In this document: in pieces, positions 1 to 8,380 of the stretch
How the letters are laid out: each line of letters opens with the position of its first letter
How positions within the stretch are numbered: position 1 is the stretch's first letter
Assembly: GCA_015485035.1 (NCBI GenBank)
Contig: WFUI01000050.1
Location: forward strand, 1 to 17,751
From: Mariprofundus sp.
GTDB lineage: Bacteria; Pseudomonadota; Zetaproteobacteria; Mariprofundales; Mariprofundaceae
DNA length: 17,751 bases
Direction: 5' to 3'
Position numbers and translations under genes: made by a program
The notes under the pieces: model-generated
What the model saw: the letters and a program-made list of their open reading frames with translations, nothing else
What the model was told of the DNA's origin: nothing
The model's database searches: none

Positions 1-312
1 GATTGGCTCGGCTTGTTATCTCCGGAACTCCGCATCATGTCCCCTCAGCGTGGTAACCGTCATGTACAGACTTTTTTTGAAGATGGCTTGCGTTGTACTT
101 TTGCAGATGCACAACGGTGTTATACCGGGTATATCAATGCCCGAATGCGGGTAACAGGACATTAGTGGCAAGGTCAGTTTGGCACGGTTGTGATGGGTGA
201 AGAATTTCTGGCACATGCAGTGTGTTATGTTTCTCTCAATCCTGTTCGAGCCGGTTTGGTCAAACAGGCCGACCATTGGGTTCTGGCAAGTGGGTCGAAA
301 TGCTTGAATTAG
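1..312 (+). pseudogene. Decayed REP-associated tyrosine transposase (RAYT, Y1/HUH family) remnant
   Basis: The broken reading frame matches the RAYT/Y1 transposase family from memory. Positions 9-44 read RLVISGTPHHVP in frame 3. An apparent extra T at 45 shifts to frame 1, which continues QRGNRHVQTFFEDG, then CYTGYINARMRVTGH, an in-frame TAG at 163-165, then WQGQFGTVVMGEEF and YVSLNPVRAGLVKQADHW, ending at TAG 310-312. Family members normally have about 50-60 residues between the FFED and RYTRYIN blocks, including the MPNHVH motif that binds metal. Here that stretch is absent, with the join near 80-90. Frameshift, deletion and nonsense codon together mean no active enzyme. The 5' end lies outside the window. 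The family is confident; the order in which the lesions arose is not known. Confidence 0.8.
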
Positions 313-328
313 CCACAGGGTGCCAACT

Positions 329-494
329 AGGGCCTGCTCACACTCATTTGGAGCGCAGCCCGCAGGGATTGTATTTTTCCGTCCTGCTGCGTTATTGCAA
401 GCTCATGTGCAATAAGCACATATCGCTTGCAAAGCCTTGCGGGAACACAAAAATGGTCGAATCGACGTCATCAAAATTAGTGTGAACAGGCCCT
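329..494. mobile_element. MITE-like non-coding element with terminal inverted repeats
   Basis: The 166-bp element is bounded by 23-bp imperfect inverted repeats, 329-351 and 472-494, with 20 of 23 positions identical. Each end begins AGGGCCTG and continues TTCACACT or CTCACACT. A second inverted pair lies inside (CCCGCAGGG at 359-367 against CCTTGCGGG at 435-443), and the centre forms a long hairpin. It has no convincing coding frame. No clear target-site duplication is visible at the junctions. Placement between a dead transposase and the rlmD-like gene suits a non-autonomous mobile element. The transposase family that would move it cannot be named from one copy. Confidence 0.65.
395..432. 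repeat. Central hairpin of the MITE-like element
   Basis: TTGCAAGC (395-402) pairs perfectly with GCTTGCAA (425-432). Inside it ATGTGC pairs with GCACAT across a short AATAA loop, giving about 14 base pairs with a small internal mismatch. There is no T-tract after it, so it is better read as a structural part of the element than as a terminator. Confidence 0.7.
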
Positions 495-530
495 GAAAGC
501 ACAGAAACGTGGCCCAAAAAAAGGGGTTGT

Positions 531-1775
531 ATGCAAACAGACGTAGCTGAAAAAATTCTTCCCGGCGGAGAGTGCGTTGTCCGGGTCGATGGGAAATCGA
601 TTCTGGTGGCCAATGCTGTGCCCGGCGATATTTTGAAGCTGAATATACAGGGCAAACGGCGCGGTGTTTTGCGTGCCGATATAATCGAAATAATCCGCCC
701 GTCAGAGCGACGTGTGAGTCCACCATGTCCGGTTGCAGCGCAATGCGGCGGGTGCGCCATGCAGTTTATTTCTGTTGAGAATCAGGCTGAAGTCAAATCG
801 GCGTGGGTGATGGATGCTTTCAAATCCCTGACAGATTCAGATACAGAGTGGATACCGGCTCACTCAAGTGAGGGCCGTTATCGTCGGCGGGTACGCTGGT
901 TTGTCGGGCGTGAAGACGGGGGATCATTCCTCGGTTTTTATGCTCCGTCCAGTCATCAGCCTGTAGGGCATGCCGATTGTATGGTCATCAGTCCTGAACT
1001 CAATGCGGTGCGGCAGTTGATTGAAAAAACCGTGAACCTGCAGGATGTGGGCAGCGTACAGGCGGTACACCTTGATGACGGGATCCATATCATTCTGGAA
1101 GCGGATGTTCGTCCTGAATACACCGGAGCAGATCAAATCGATGGCGTGCCATTACGCTGGTGGTGGCGTGATGGCAGGCGCATCACACGACCATTCCAGA
1201 AGCAGGCGCCCCTGTTTCACGATGTGCTGCCGTCAGGAGAAACGGAAATAAGGTTAATGATCGGTCCGGATGATTTTGTACAGGGGCAGCAGCAAGGTAA
1301 TCGGGAACTGATCCGCCAGATTCAGGACTGGGCTGGCGCTGTCGCCAGAATTGCCGACCTGTTTTGCGGTATTGGTAATTTGTCATTACCACTGGCTGCG
1401 GCAACCGGTGCTCAGGTATTCGGCGCGGAACTGAATGCTGCAAGCGTGCGGGCAGCATCGGCCAATGCCAAAGCGCTTGGTATTGCTTCCAGCTTTGTGG
1501 TGGCGAATCTGTTTGACGAATTCGATTTGGAGCCGTATATCGGTGCGGATGTACTGATTCTCGATCCACCGCGTCGCGGTGCCAAACGACTGTGTCATCA
1601 GATATCGCGGCTGTTGCCGAAGAAGATTATCATGATTTCCTGCGACCCGGCAGCGGGGGCGCGTGACGGGATTTTGCTGAAACAGCATGGTTTTAAACTC
1701 AAGGCATTACGGGCGCTCGATTTATTCCCCTATGCCGGCCATGTAGAGACCATGAGTCTATGGGAGCCGGAGTGA
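531..1775 (+). CDS. rlmD: 23S rRNA (uracil-5-)-methyltransferase, RlmD/TrmA family
   Basis: This SAM-dependent enzyme of the TrmA/RlmC/RlmD family (414 aa; E. coli RlmD is of similar size) methylates C5 of a uridine in 23S rRNA. A TRAM-like domain fills about residues 1-60. The [4Fe-4S] ligand set C66-x5-C72-x2-C75 and C150 follows. The catalytic domain has FVQGQQQGN (249-257), the SAM loop DLFCGIGN (276-283), DPPRRG (345-350), the nucleophile C371 in ISCDPAAGARD, and the base E406 in HVETM. CDP replaces the commoner CNP. The presence of a TRAM domain favours RlmD over RlmC, but target-site specificity is inferred. The start follows a GGGG stretch 4 nt upstream and lies 36 bp after the MITE. 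It overlaps the next gene by 4 nt. Confidence 0.88.
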   Translation: MQTDVAEKILPGGECVVRVDGKSILVANAVPGDILKLNIQGKRRGVLRADIIEIIRPSERRVSPPCPVAAQCGGCAMQFISVENQAEVKSAWVMDAFKSLTDSDTEWIPAHSSEGRYRRRVRWFVGREDGGSFLGFYAPSSHQPVGHADCMVISPELNAVRQLIEKTVNLQDVGSVQAVHLDDGIHIILEADVRPEYTGADQIDGVPLRWWWRDGRRITRPFQKQAPLFHDVLPSGETEIRLMIGPDDFVQGQQQGNRELIRQIQDWAGAVARIADLFCGIGNLSLPLAAATGAQVFGAELNAASVRAASANAKALGIASSFVVANLFDEFDLEPYIGADVLILDPPRRGAKRLCHQISRLLPKKIIMISCDPAAGARDGILLKQHGFKLKALRALDLFPYAGHVETMSLWEPE

Positions 1776-3271
1776 AGCGGATTTTCGCGCTTGTTCTATT
1801 GCTGTTGCTGACGGCATGTCAACCAGGTGATCAGGAACCCGGCCTGTTGCGTGTGGGGCTGGCACAGATGCCGATTACGCTCGATCCCCGGTTTGCCACC
1901 GATGCCGCTTCGGTGCGCGTGCAGGAACTGATACACCGTGGTTTGGTGAAACTGGATGATTCATTTAATGTTCAGGCGGATCTGGCTGAACGATGGGATC
2001 ATCCCGAGCCTCTGCTGTGGCGTTTTTACTTGCGTCCGGGCGTGCATTTCTCCGATGGTTCCGATGTAGATGCTGCTGATGTTGTTGCCACGCTTTCGGC
2101 TGTGCTGGATGCGAAACTGGGCAGCCCATTGAAAGCAGGGTTTGCATCCATCAAGTCGATTACGGCAGTGGGTCATCATATTGTGGTGATTCGTCTGAAC
2201 AGGGCAGAGGCATCATTACTGACGCATTTGAATATGGGTATTCTGCCTGAATCTATAGCGCATGCATCGCATCAGGCACGCAGCACCATCGGTTGCGGCC
2301 CGTTCAAACTCAGGGCGTGGACAGAAAGTGCGCTGACGCTTGAGCGTGTTGATCCATCCGCAAGTGTGGCTGTGATCCGCTTTCTCGGTGTAAAAGATCC
2401 GGTGACCCGAATTCTGAAGCTCAAGCGCGGCGAACTGGATTTTGTGCAGAATGATTTGCCACCGCATCTGCTTCCCTATATCAGGGAACAGCCGGAACTC
2501 AGTATTCAGACGCGACCCTCCACGACCTTTTCCTATATCGGACTGAATTTGCAGGATGAAATCTTGAAAGACGTGCGGGTACGCCGGGCACTGGCATTGG
2601 CACTGGATCGTAAGAAACTGAAAAAAGCCCTGTTTGCAGATCTGCCTGAGCTGGCCGAAACAGTGTTGATTCCGGACCATTGGGCATCTACGCCATTACC
2701 TGTATTGCCATTTGATGTGGCTCGGGCAGTCAAGTTGCTGGACGAGTCAGGGTTTCCCCGTGGCAAGGATGGTATCCGTTTTACAATCAATTATCGTACC
2801 AGTACCGACCCGACCCGCTTAAGACTGACTACGGCGATTGCTGCGATGTGGAAGAAAATCGGAGTAAAGGTATCGATTGAATCACTGGAGTGGGGTGGTT
2901 TTTATGCCCGCATCAAGCGCGGTGATTTCCAGGTTTTTTCACTGTCCTGGGTGGGGATTGCCGATCCGGATATCTATCGCTGGATTTTACACTCCGACAT
3001 GTGGCCGCCCAAAGGTGCCAATCGCGGCCGTTATGCCAATCCGCAAGTGGATGCGTGGCTGGATATGGCAACAGCTGCAGACAGTCAGGCTGAACGCAAA
3101 CAATGGTATGCCAGGGTACAAAAGAAGATGCATGATGATATGGTCTACATCCCGCTATGGTATGATCCGGTCATTGCCGTTTCCGGCCCCCGCATTTCGG
3201 GCTTCAAACCGAAACCTGACGGAAGCCTGAAAGGCTTGATGTCTGTCGTCCTGAAAGAAACCAGGGAATAG
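1772..3271 (+). CDS. Family 5 ABC transporter substrate-binding lipoprotein (peptide/opine type)
   Basis: A periplasmic solute-binding lipoprotein of the SBP_bac_5 (DppA/OppA) family, expected to bind oligopeptides or similar ligands for an ABC importer. The N-terminus MKRIFALVLLLLLTAC is a lipoprotein signal with lipobox LLTA-C. The mature part opens with the family pattern LRVGLAQMPITLDPRFATD, then the DLAERW and FYLRPGVHFSDG blocks. I chose GTG at 1772 because GGGAG sits 5 nt upstream and the start overlaps the rlmD stop as GTGA. An ATG at 1760 in the same frame would add four residues and has a weaker ribosome site. No permease or ATPase gene is present in the window, so this is an orphan binding protein. 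The ligand is unknown. Confidence 0.85.
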   Translation: MKRIFALVLLLLLTACQPGDQEPGLLRVGLAQMPITLDPRFATDAASVRVQELIHRGLVKLDDSFNVQADLAERWDHPEPLLWRFYLRPGVHFSDGSDVDAADVVATLSAVLDAKLGSPLKAGFASIKSITAVGHHIVVIRLNRAEASLLTHLNMGILPESIAHASHQARSTIGCGPFKLRAWTESALTLERVDPSASVAVIRFLGVKDPVTRILKLKRGELDFVQNDLPPHLLPYIREQPELSIQTRPSTTFSYIGLNLQDEILKDVRVRRALALALDRKKLKKALFADLPELAETVLIPDHWASTPLPVLPFDVARAVKLLDESGFPRGKDGIRFTINYRTSTDPTRLRLTTAIAAMWKKIGVKVSIESLEWGGFYARIKRGDFQVFSLSWVGIADPDIYRWILHSDMWPPKGANRGRYANPQVDAWLDMATAADSQAERKQWYARVQKKMHDDMVYIPLWYDPVIAVSGPRISGFKPKPDGSLKGLMSVVLKETRE

Positions 3272-3281
3272 CGGGGGAGAT

Positions 3282-3695
3282 ATGTTCAGTTTTCATCATG
3301 TGGCATTGAGTGTGTCCGATCTTGAAAAATCTGTTGCATTCTATGAATTGCTTGGATTCAGGTCGGTGTTTCGCTGGCAGAATGAGGATGGCTCACTTGC
3401 TATTGTGCACCTGAAACAGAGTGAAGCATTGCTGGAGCTGTTCTGCTTTGCCAGCACGGTTGCTGCGCCTGCATCATCAAAACAGCTGGCCACCGATTTG
3501 CCGCGTATCGGCATCAAGCATTTCGGTGTCAGGGTGGATGATATTCATATGGCCAAAGTGCGCATGATATCGCTCGGGCTGGCTGACAATATTGAAATCG
3601 TGAAAGGGAGAACCGGGATCGAGTATTTCTTTCTGGCAGACCCCGATGAAATTCTGGTTGAGGTGGTGCAGGACAACAGAAACCTTCCTGCCTGA
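3282..3695 (+). CDS. VOC superfamily (glyoxalase/dioxygenase fold) protein
   Basis: A 137-aa protein with two beta-alpha-beta-beta-beta units of the vicinal oxygen chelate fold. The first is HHVALSVSDLEKSVAFYELLGF, with probable metal ligands H6 and E52. The second is KHFGVRVDDI through ILVEVV, with H80 and E127. The four ligands stand where a glyoxalase I-like metal site is expected, so it is probably a metal-dependent lyase, dioxygenase or resistance-type protein. The substrate cannot be read from sequence. A strong ribosome site (GGGGGAG, 3273-3279) begins just after the stop of the binding-protein gene, 10 nt away, so it is probably co-transcribed with it. Confidence 0.8.
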   Translation: MFSFHHVALSVSDLEKSVAFYELLGFRSVFRWQNEDGSLAIVHLKQSEALLELFCFASTVAAPASSKQLATDLPRIGIKHFGVRVDDIHMAKVRMISLGLADNIEIVKGRTGIEYFFLADPDEILVEVVQDNRNLPA

Positions 3696-3733
3696 ACAGT
3701 TTTGTTTGATCCGGGGCCTGTTAAGCTTCGCGC

Positions 3734-4858
3734 ATGTCCGAAGCTCCCGAAGCCATTGTTGCAACTATCCTGAATGATCTGGCACCCCTGAAGGGTGTGC
3801 GGGTGATTGCTGCCATGAGCGGCGGGGTGGATTCGTCGGTGATGGCGGTATTACTCAAAGAGGCCGGGGTGGATGTGGTCGGTGTCTTCCTGAATGTATG
3901 GGATTATTCCCGCGATGATGTCAGTGGTCACGGTTCCTGCTGTTCACTTGAAGATTCGTATGATGCGCGTCGGGTGGCCGATCATATCGGTATTCCGTTT
4001 TATGCCATGGATATGCGCGATGAGTTTCGGCGTGATGTGATTGATCCGTTTATTCAGGATTACGAGACAGGCCGTACGCCCAATCCATGTGAACGTTGTA
4101 ACCGCTTTGTGAAATTCGGATCCTTGCTGGATGCGGCGGATCAGCTGGAAGCGCGATTTGTAGCGACCGGTCATTATGTACAGCGGCGGGATGCTGCTGA
4201 CGGTATCCACATCTTTAAGGGTAGTGATAGCAGGAAGGATCAGAGCTATTTTCTGGCTACGACGAGTCGAAAACAGGCGGAACGAATTTTGTTTCCGGTA
4301 GGTGGTCTGGAAAAGGATGATACCCGTATGCTGGCCCGTTATTTCAAGCTGGCCACGGCGGAAAAACATGAAAGCCAGGACATCTGCTTTATTCCTGCCG
4401 GTGATCGCATCGCATTTCTCAAACGCGAGGGGGCCACGGCCGGATTTATGGCCGGCGATATTGTGAATGCTCAGGGAACCATACTTGGTCGGCATCAGGG
4501 CATAGCACATTTCACGCTGGGTCAGCGCAAAGGGCTGGGTTTGCCCGATGGGCCGTGGCATGTGGTGGCACTCGATGGTACGACAGCCCGCGTTGTCGTT
4601 GCGCACCCTGAAGATGCACTGATTTCTGAAGTGGAAGTCGGCGATGTGAGCTGGATTCGCCAGCCGGATATCGGGGAGCGTATCACGGCCAAAGTGCGTT
4701 ACCAGATGCATCCGGCCGCATGTAGTCTGCAGCCCGAAGGGGACAACCTTCACCTTGCTTTCGACAAGCCCCAGAAACCGACTGCACCGGGGCAGGTGGC
4801 GGCTTTTTATGCCGGCGATGAATTGCTGGGTGGCGGGATTGTGAGTAAAATCTGTTAG
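3734..4858 (+). CDS. mnmA: tRNA-specific 2-thiouridylase MnmA
   Basis: MnmA adenylates and thiolates U34 of tRNA-Lys, -Glu and -Gln in the cytoplasm, with sulfur relayed from a cysteine desulfurase. Its 374 aa match the family. The PP-loop AMSGGVDSSV is at 27-36. The segment RTPNPCERCNRFVKFG holds C119 and C122, and C218 lies in ESQDICFIP. C122 and C218 correspond to the two catalytic Cys of E. coli MnmA (C102, C199). C119 adds a CxxC pair where E. coli has Asp. DQSYFLATT and HFTLGQRKGLG are also typical. The ribosome site is weak. The gene lies 38 nt after the VOC gene and converges on the phosphomannomutase gene. Confidence 0.96.
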   Translation: MSEAPEAIVATILNDLAPLKGVRVIAAMSGGVDSSVMAVLLKEAGVDVVGVFLNVWDYSRDDVSGHGSCCSLEDSYDARRVADHIGIPFYAMDMRDEFRRDVIDPFIQDYETGRTPNPCERCNRFVKFGSLLDAADQLEARFVATGHYVQRRDAADGIHIFKGSDSRKDQSYFLATTSRKQAERILFPVGGLEKDDTRMLARYFKLATAEKHESQDICFIPAGDRIAFLKREGATAGFMAGDIVNAQGTILGRHQGIAHFTLGQRKGLGLPDGPWHVVALDGTTARVVVAHPEDALISEVEVGDVSWIRQPDIGERITAKVRYQMHPAACSLQPEGDNLHLAFDKPQKPTAPGQVAAFYAGDELLGGGIVSKIC

Positions 4859-4924
4859 GGTTTTTCTTACTGAAATTCTTCAGGGAGATATTGATTTATT
4901 GATATCCTGTCAAAAAACACTTCC

Positions 4925-6283
4925 TTAACGGTTTTTCTCCAGCCACGAATCAATCAGTTCCCGCATTTCGGCCAGTCGTTTTTTGTTAGGTGCCTCAAAG
5001 CGCATGACCAGTGCAGGCTGGGTGTTGGATGCACGCAGCAGTCCCCAGCCATCTGAAAAATTGATACGCATGCCGTCAATATCGATAATGTCATATCCGA
5101 GTTCCCGGAAATGCACGATGGCCTCATTGACCAGATCGAATTTTCTTGCATCACTGCATGCAATGCGCAATTCAGGCGTGGTTTCGGAGTGAGGCACATC
5201 TTTCAGCAGTTCGGAAAATGTAGCGCCGGTATCGGTCAGCATCTGCATAACACGGGCGCCGGCATAGGCTGCATCATCAAAACCGAAGAACCTGTCCGCA
5301 AAAAACATATGACCGCTCATTTCACCGGCCAGCAAGGCTCCGGTTTCTTTCATCTTCGCCTTGATGGGCGAGTGACCCGTGCGCCACATGACCGGTTTGC
5401 CACCGGCCTGTCTGATGCCGTCATACATATGCTGAGAACATTTCACTTCGGAAATAATCGTGGCTCCCGGCTGTTGTTTGAGCAAATGACGGGCCAGCAG
5501 TAACAGCAGCATATCGGCCCAGATAATATTACCGTTTTCATCCACCACACCGATGCGGTCACCATCACCGTCAAAGGCGATGCCCAGATCCGCGCCGTGT
5601 TTTCGGACAGTATCAGCCAGATCGACCATGTTTTCGGCAATGGTCGGGTCGGGGTGATGGTTGGGGAAACGGCCATCCGGTTCGCAATACAGTTCGATGA
5701 CTTCGCAGCCGATACGCCGGTAAAGCGGGGCGGCAATAATGCCGGATGGTCCGTTGCCGGCATCGATGACAACCTTGAGCGGATGAGAAAGCCGGCAGTC
5801 GGCGGTAATAAAACGGGTATAATCATCCACCACACTTTGCGGGGTAACAGAACCCGGCGTGTCTGCATTGGGCAGATCCTTTTGCATCAGCGATTTCAGG
5901 GTCTGGATGTGTTCACCGTACAGGCTGGATTTTCCCAGCATCATTTTGAAGCCGTTGTATTCACCGGGATTATGACTTGCCGTGACCATGATGCAGCCGG
6001 CGATATCAAGCCGGTACACGGCATAATAGGCCAGTGGCGTTGGAGCAATGCCGATATCAATCACATGGCGACCGGCATCGGTCAGACCCCGAATCACGGC
6101 TGTTTGCAGGGCAGGGCCGGAGAGTCGCACATCCCGCCCGATGGCAACAACACGCTGATCATCTGCAGGCAGCATGGCGGCAAAAGCTTTACCCAGCCGG
6201 TAAGCCAGGTCTTCAGTGATATCTGTGCCGGCAATACCGCGAATATCGTATTCGCGAAAAGCGTGATGTGGAAACTGTTTCAA
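4925..6283 (-). CDS. algC: Phosphomannomutase/phosphoglucomutase (alpha-D-phosphohexomutase, AlgC type)
   Basis: This cytoplasmic enzyme interconverts 1- and 6-phosphates of mannose or glucose, feeding GDP-mannose, LPS and polysaccharide synthesis. All four domains are visible in 452 aa. The phosphoserine loop TASHNP has S103. The Mg-binding loop DGDGDR is at 238-243. The sugar-specificity loop GEMSGH at 320-325 is the dual-substrate form of AlgC-like enzymes. The phosphate loop RASNTQPALVMRFEA starts at 417. The first codon is TTG (6283-6281), supported by a GAAAGGA ribosome site 7 nt upstream and by the family's N-terminal FREYDIRGIAG block. It is divergent from the rep gene and convergent with mnmA. 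AlgC versus ManB naming is by motif only. Confidence 0.93.
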   Translation of the reverse strand: MKQFPHHAFREYDIRGIAGTDITEDLAYRLGKAFAAMLPADDQRVVAIGRDVRLSGPALQTAVIRGLTDAGRHVIDIGIAPTPLAYYAVYRLDIAGCIMVTASHNPGEYNGFKMMLGKSSLYGEHIQTLKSLMQKDLPNADTPGSVTPQSVVDDYTRFITADCRLSHPLKVVIDAGNGPSGIIAAPLYRRIGCEVIELYCEPDGRFPNHHPDPTIAENMVDLADTVRKHGADLGIAFDGDGDRIGVVDENGNIIWADMLLLLLARHLLKQQPGATIISEVKCSQHMYDGIRQAGGKPVMWRTGHSPIKAKMKETGALLAGEMSGHMFFADRFFGFDDAAYAGARVMQMLTDTGATFSELLKDVPHSETTPELRIACSDARKFDLVNEAIVHFRELGYDIIDIDGMRINFSDGWGLLRASNTQPALVMRFEAPNKKRLAEMRELIDSWLEKNR

Positions 6284-6290
6284 ATTGACG

Positions 6291-6297
6291 TCCTTTC
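6291..6297 (-). promoter_or_regulatory. Ribosome binding site that decides the TTG start of algC
   Basis: On the minus strand this reads GAAAGGA, followed by 7 nt and then TTG. No ATG lies nearby in frame ahead of the conserved FREYDIRG block, so the site supports initiation at TTG. Confidence 0.65.
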
Positions 6298-6374
6298 AAG
6301 GCTTTCCTTATCCAAATCGTTAACCCTAAATCTTGCGCTTGCGATACGGAAGCATCTGCATATGCTGCCCGGCC

Positions 6375-8336
6375 ATGTCTGCATCTCCATCCACATCTCA
6401 GCTTAATGAAGAACAATATCGTGCTGTATTTCACCGTGGCGGGCCGCTGCTGGTGCTTGCCGGTGCCGGTTCGGGTAAAACCCGTGTGATTACCGAACGC
6501 ATTGCCGCTCTGGTGGAGCGGGATGTGCCGGAAGATGCCATTACGGCTGTGACCTTTACCAACAAGGCGGCGCGTGAAATGCGGCAGCGCCTGCATGAAC
6601 GCCTCGGTGACAAGGCAGGCCGATTGCGTATCTGTACATTTCATTCGCTCGGTTTGTCCATTGTTCGCGAGCATGCAAAGCTGGCCGGTCGACGTGCCAA
6701 TGTGTCGATCTTTGCCGGAGCGGAGCAGAAATCGGCGATGAAATCTGTGCTGTCAGAGATGAAGTTACCTGCCGATGCCGATCAGGTCGACCGCACCCTG
6801 TCGCGTATTTCATCACTCAAAAACGGGCTGATCGAGCAACATGAGAATCAGCTGTCAGCTATTCGTGAGCATTATGATGAATTACTGCAACGTATGAATG
6901 CTGTCGATTTCGATGATCTGATGGTGTTGCCGATTCGTTTGCTGGAGGACCATGCCGATGTGCGTGCCCTGTGGCAGATGCGGGCACGCCATTTCCTGGT
7001 CGATGAATATCAGGATTCATCGCGCATTCAGTATCAGTGGGTACGGTTGCTGGTTCCCGCACATGGTAACCTGACGGTGGTGGGAGACGACGATCAGTCG
7101 ATTTACGGCTGGCGTGGCGCTGAAGTGAAGAATCTGTTTCAGTTACAGCGTGATTATCCGGATCTGACCGTGATACGGCTGGAGGAAAACTATCGATCCA
7201 CCGCCTCGATTCTGGACGCTTCCAATTCATTGATCGCCAAAAACTCCGAACGTCTGGGGAAAACGCTGCGTTCCAATCTGGGGAAGGGTAAACCGGTAAG
7301 GATCTGGGAATCGCCCAATCCGGAAGAGGAGGCGCGGCGCGTCGCCGGGGATATCAAGGCGCGTCGTGCGACTTCCGAAGCCGGCTGGGATGATTTCTGT
7401 GTGCTTTATCGTGCATCCTATCAGGCGCGTGCCGTGGAAATTGCCATGCGCGAAGCGCAGATCCCCTATCATATCAGCGGGGGGCTATCCTTTTTCGATC
7501 GGGCCGAAATTCAGGATGTGCTGGCTTATCTTCGTTTGATTGCCAATGCCGATGATGATCTGGCTTTTATGCGCGCTATTGCCCGACCACGACGCGGGAT
7601 CGGGGCCAAGGCGCTCGGTGAACTGGGTGATTTTGCCATGGCACACGGGTGTTCTCTGCTTGGTGCCTGCACACATGAAGATTTATCGCATCAACGTGCC
7701 ATGAAACTGCGTGAATTCGGCGATTTGATGGTGGCGCTCTCCTTTCAGTTTAAACACGGGGAAGCAGATGATGCGTTTGATGCGCTGCTCGATATGACAC
7801 TGCTGGAAGCGGCCATCCGGGCTGAAGCTGACAGTGAAGAAATGGCCGAGCGACGTATGGGAAACCTGATGGAATTACGGCGCTGGTGGATTATGCATAC
7901 GGAGAACGGCGGTGATCTGCCCGATTTTCTGCAACATATTTTCCTGCTGGCGGATAAAGCCGATGACGATCCATCCGCTCAGGTGCGACTGATGACTGTG
8001 CATGCGGCCAAGGGGCTGGAGTTCGATCATGTCTATGTCATCGGAATGGAAGACGGTATTTTTCCGCATTCCAGTGCTCTGGAGGAGAACAGAATGGAGG
8101 AAGAGCGTCGGCTGATGTATGTGGCAATGACGCGGGCCCGGTTCCATCTGACACTCAGTTATGCTCGTGTACGCCAGAGGTTCGGTCAGAAAGAAAAAAC
8201 GGCACCATCACCATTCCTGCAAGAGCCGGATCAATCGGTAATGCGCTGGGTGGATAAGGAACTCGACAGTGAAGAAGCCAGAGAGGAAGCTGAAGATCAT
8301 ATGGCGGCCATGCGCAAGGCTCTGGGGCTGGTTTAG
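6375..8336 (+). CDS. rep: ATP-dependent 3'-5' DNA helicase, Rep type (UvrD/PcrA superfamily 1A)
   Basis: A 653-aa superfamily 1A helicase that translocates 3'-5' on single-stranded DNA and acts in replication-fork progress and restart. Motifs in order: Walker A GAGSGKT (30-36), TFTNKAAREM, TFHSLGLSIV, Walker B VDEYQDSS (209-216), GDDDQSIYGWRGA (237-249), EENYRST (270-276), VHAAKGLEFDHVYV and EERRLMYVAMTRAR. TFHSLGL and GLSFFDRAEIQDVLAYLRL resemble E. coli Rep (673 aa) more than UvrD. The chosen ATG begins MSASPSTSQLNEEQ and lies just before the conserved LNEEQ start. An in-frame TTG at 6333 would add 14 atypical residues. No clear Shine-Dalgarno is seen before either. The interval 6284-6374 must hold the divergent promoters for algC and rep, but I see no convincing boxes. 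Confidence 0.92.
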   Translation: MSASPSTSQLNEEQYRAVFHRGGPLLVLAGAGSGKTRVITERIAALVERDVPEDAITAVTFTNKAAREMRQRLHERLGDKAGRLRICTFHSLGLSIVREHAKLAGRRANVSIFAGAEQKSAMKSVLSEMKLPADADQVDRTLSRISSLKNGLIEQHENQLSAIREHYDELLQRMNAVDFDDLMVLPIRLLEDHADVRALWQMRARHFLVDEYQDSSRIQYQWVRLLVPAHGNLTVVGDDDQSIYGWRGAEVKNLFQLQRDYPDLTVIRLEENYRSTASILDASNSLIAKNSERLGKTLRSNLGKGKPVRIWESPNPEEEARRVAGDIKARRATSEAGWDDFCVLYRASYQARAVEIAMREAQIPYHISGGLSFFDRAEIQDVLAYLRLIANADDDLAFMRAIARPRRGIGAKALGELGDFAMAHGCSLLGACTHEDLSHQRAMKLREFGDLMVALSFQFKHGEADDAFDALLDMTLLEAAIRAEADSEEMAERRMGNLMELRRWWIMHTENGGDLPDFLQHIFLLADKADDDPSAQVRLMTVHAAKGLEFDHVYVIGMEDGIFPHSSALEENRMEEERRLMYVAMTRARFHLTLSYARVRQRFGQKEKTAPSPFLQEPDQSVMRWVDKELDSEEAREEAEDHMAAMRKALGLV

Positions 8337-8360
8337 AACTCTATGAGTTGTCTTCGTCTG

Positions 8361-8380
8361 AGCCTGAGGTTCAGGCTTTT
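8361..8380 (+). terminator. Rho-independent terminator of rep
   Basis: AGCCTGA (8361-8367) and TCAGGCT (8371-8377) form a perfect 7-bp stem with a GGT loop and run into TTTT. The right arm covers the last codons of the opposing regulator gene, so the two convergent genes share this sequence. Confidence 0.75.

Noticed and set aside
222..485. Open frame of 87 codons covering the transposase remnant and the MITE
   Set aside because: It crosses the transposase frame and the inverted-repeat element; no conserved motif and no plausible ribosome site.
3944..4753. Long open frame (269 codons) on the minus strand inside mnmA
   Set aside because: It is antisense to a well-supported enzyme, has no recognisable motifs and no ribosome site; it follows from the codon bias of mnmA.
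4880..4912. Possible terminator between mnmA and algC
   Set aside because: The partial palindrome around GATAT has a bulge and a long loop, and no T-tract follows on either strand.
5597..6406. Open frame of 269 codons on the + strand across algC and its upstream region
   Set aside because: It is antisense to the catalytic domains of the phosphomannomutase, and its product has no family features.
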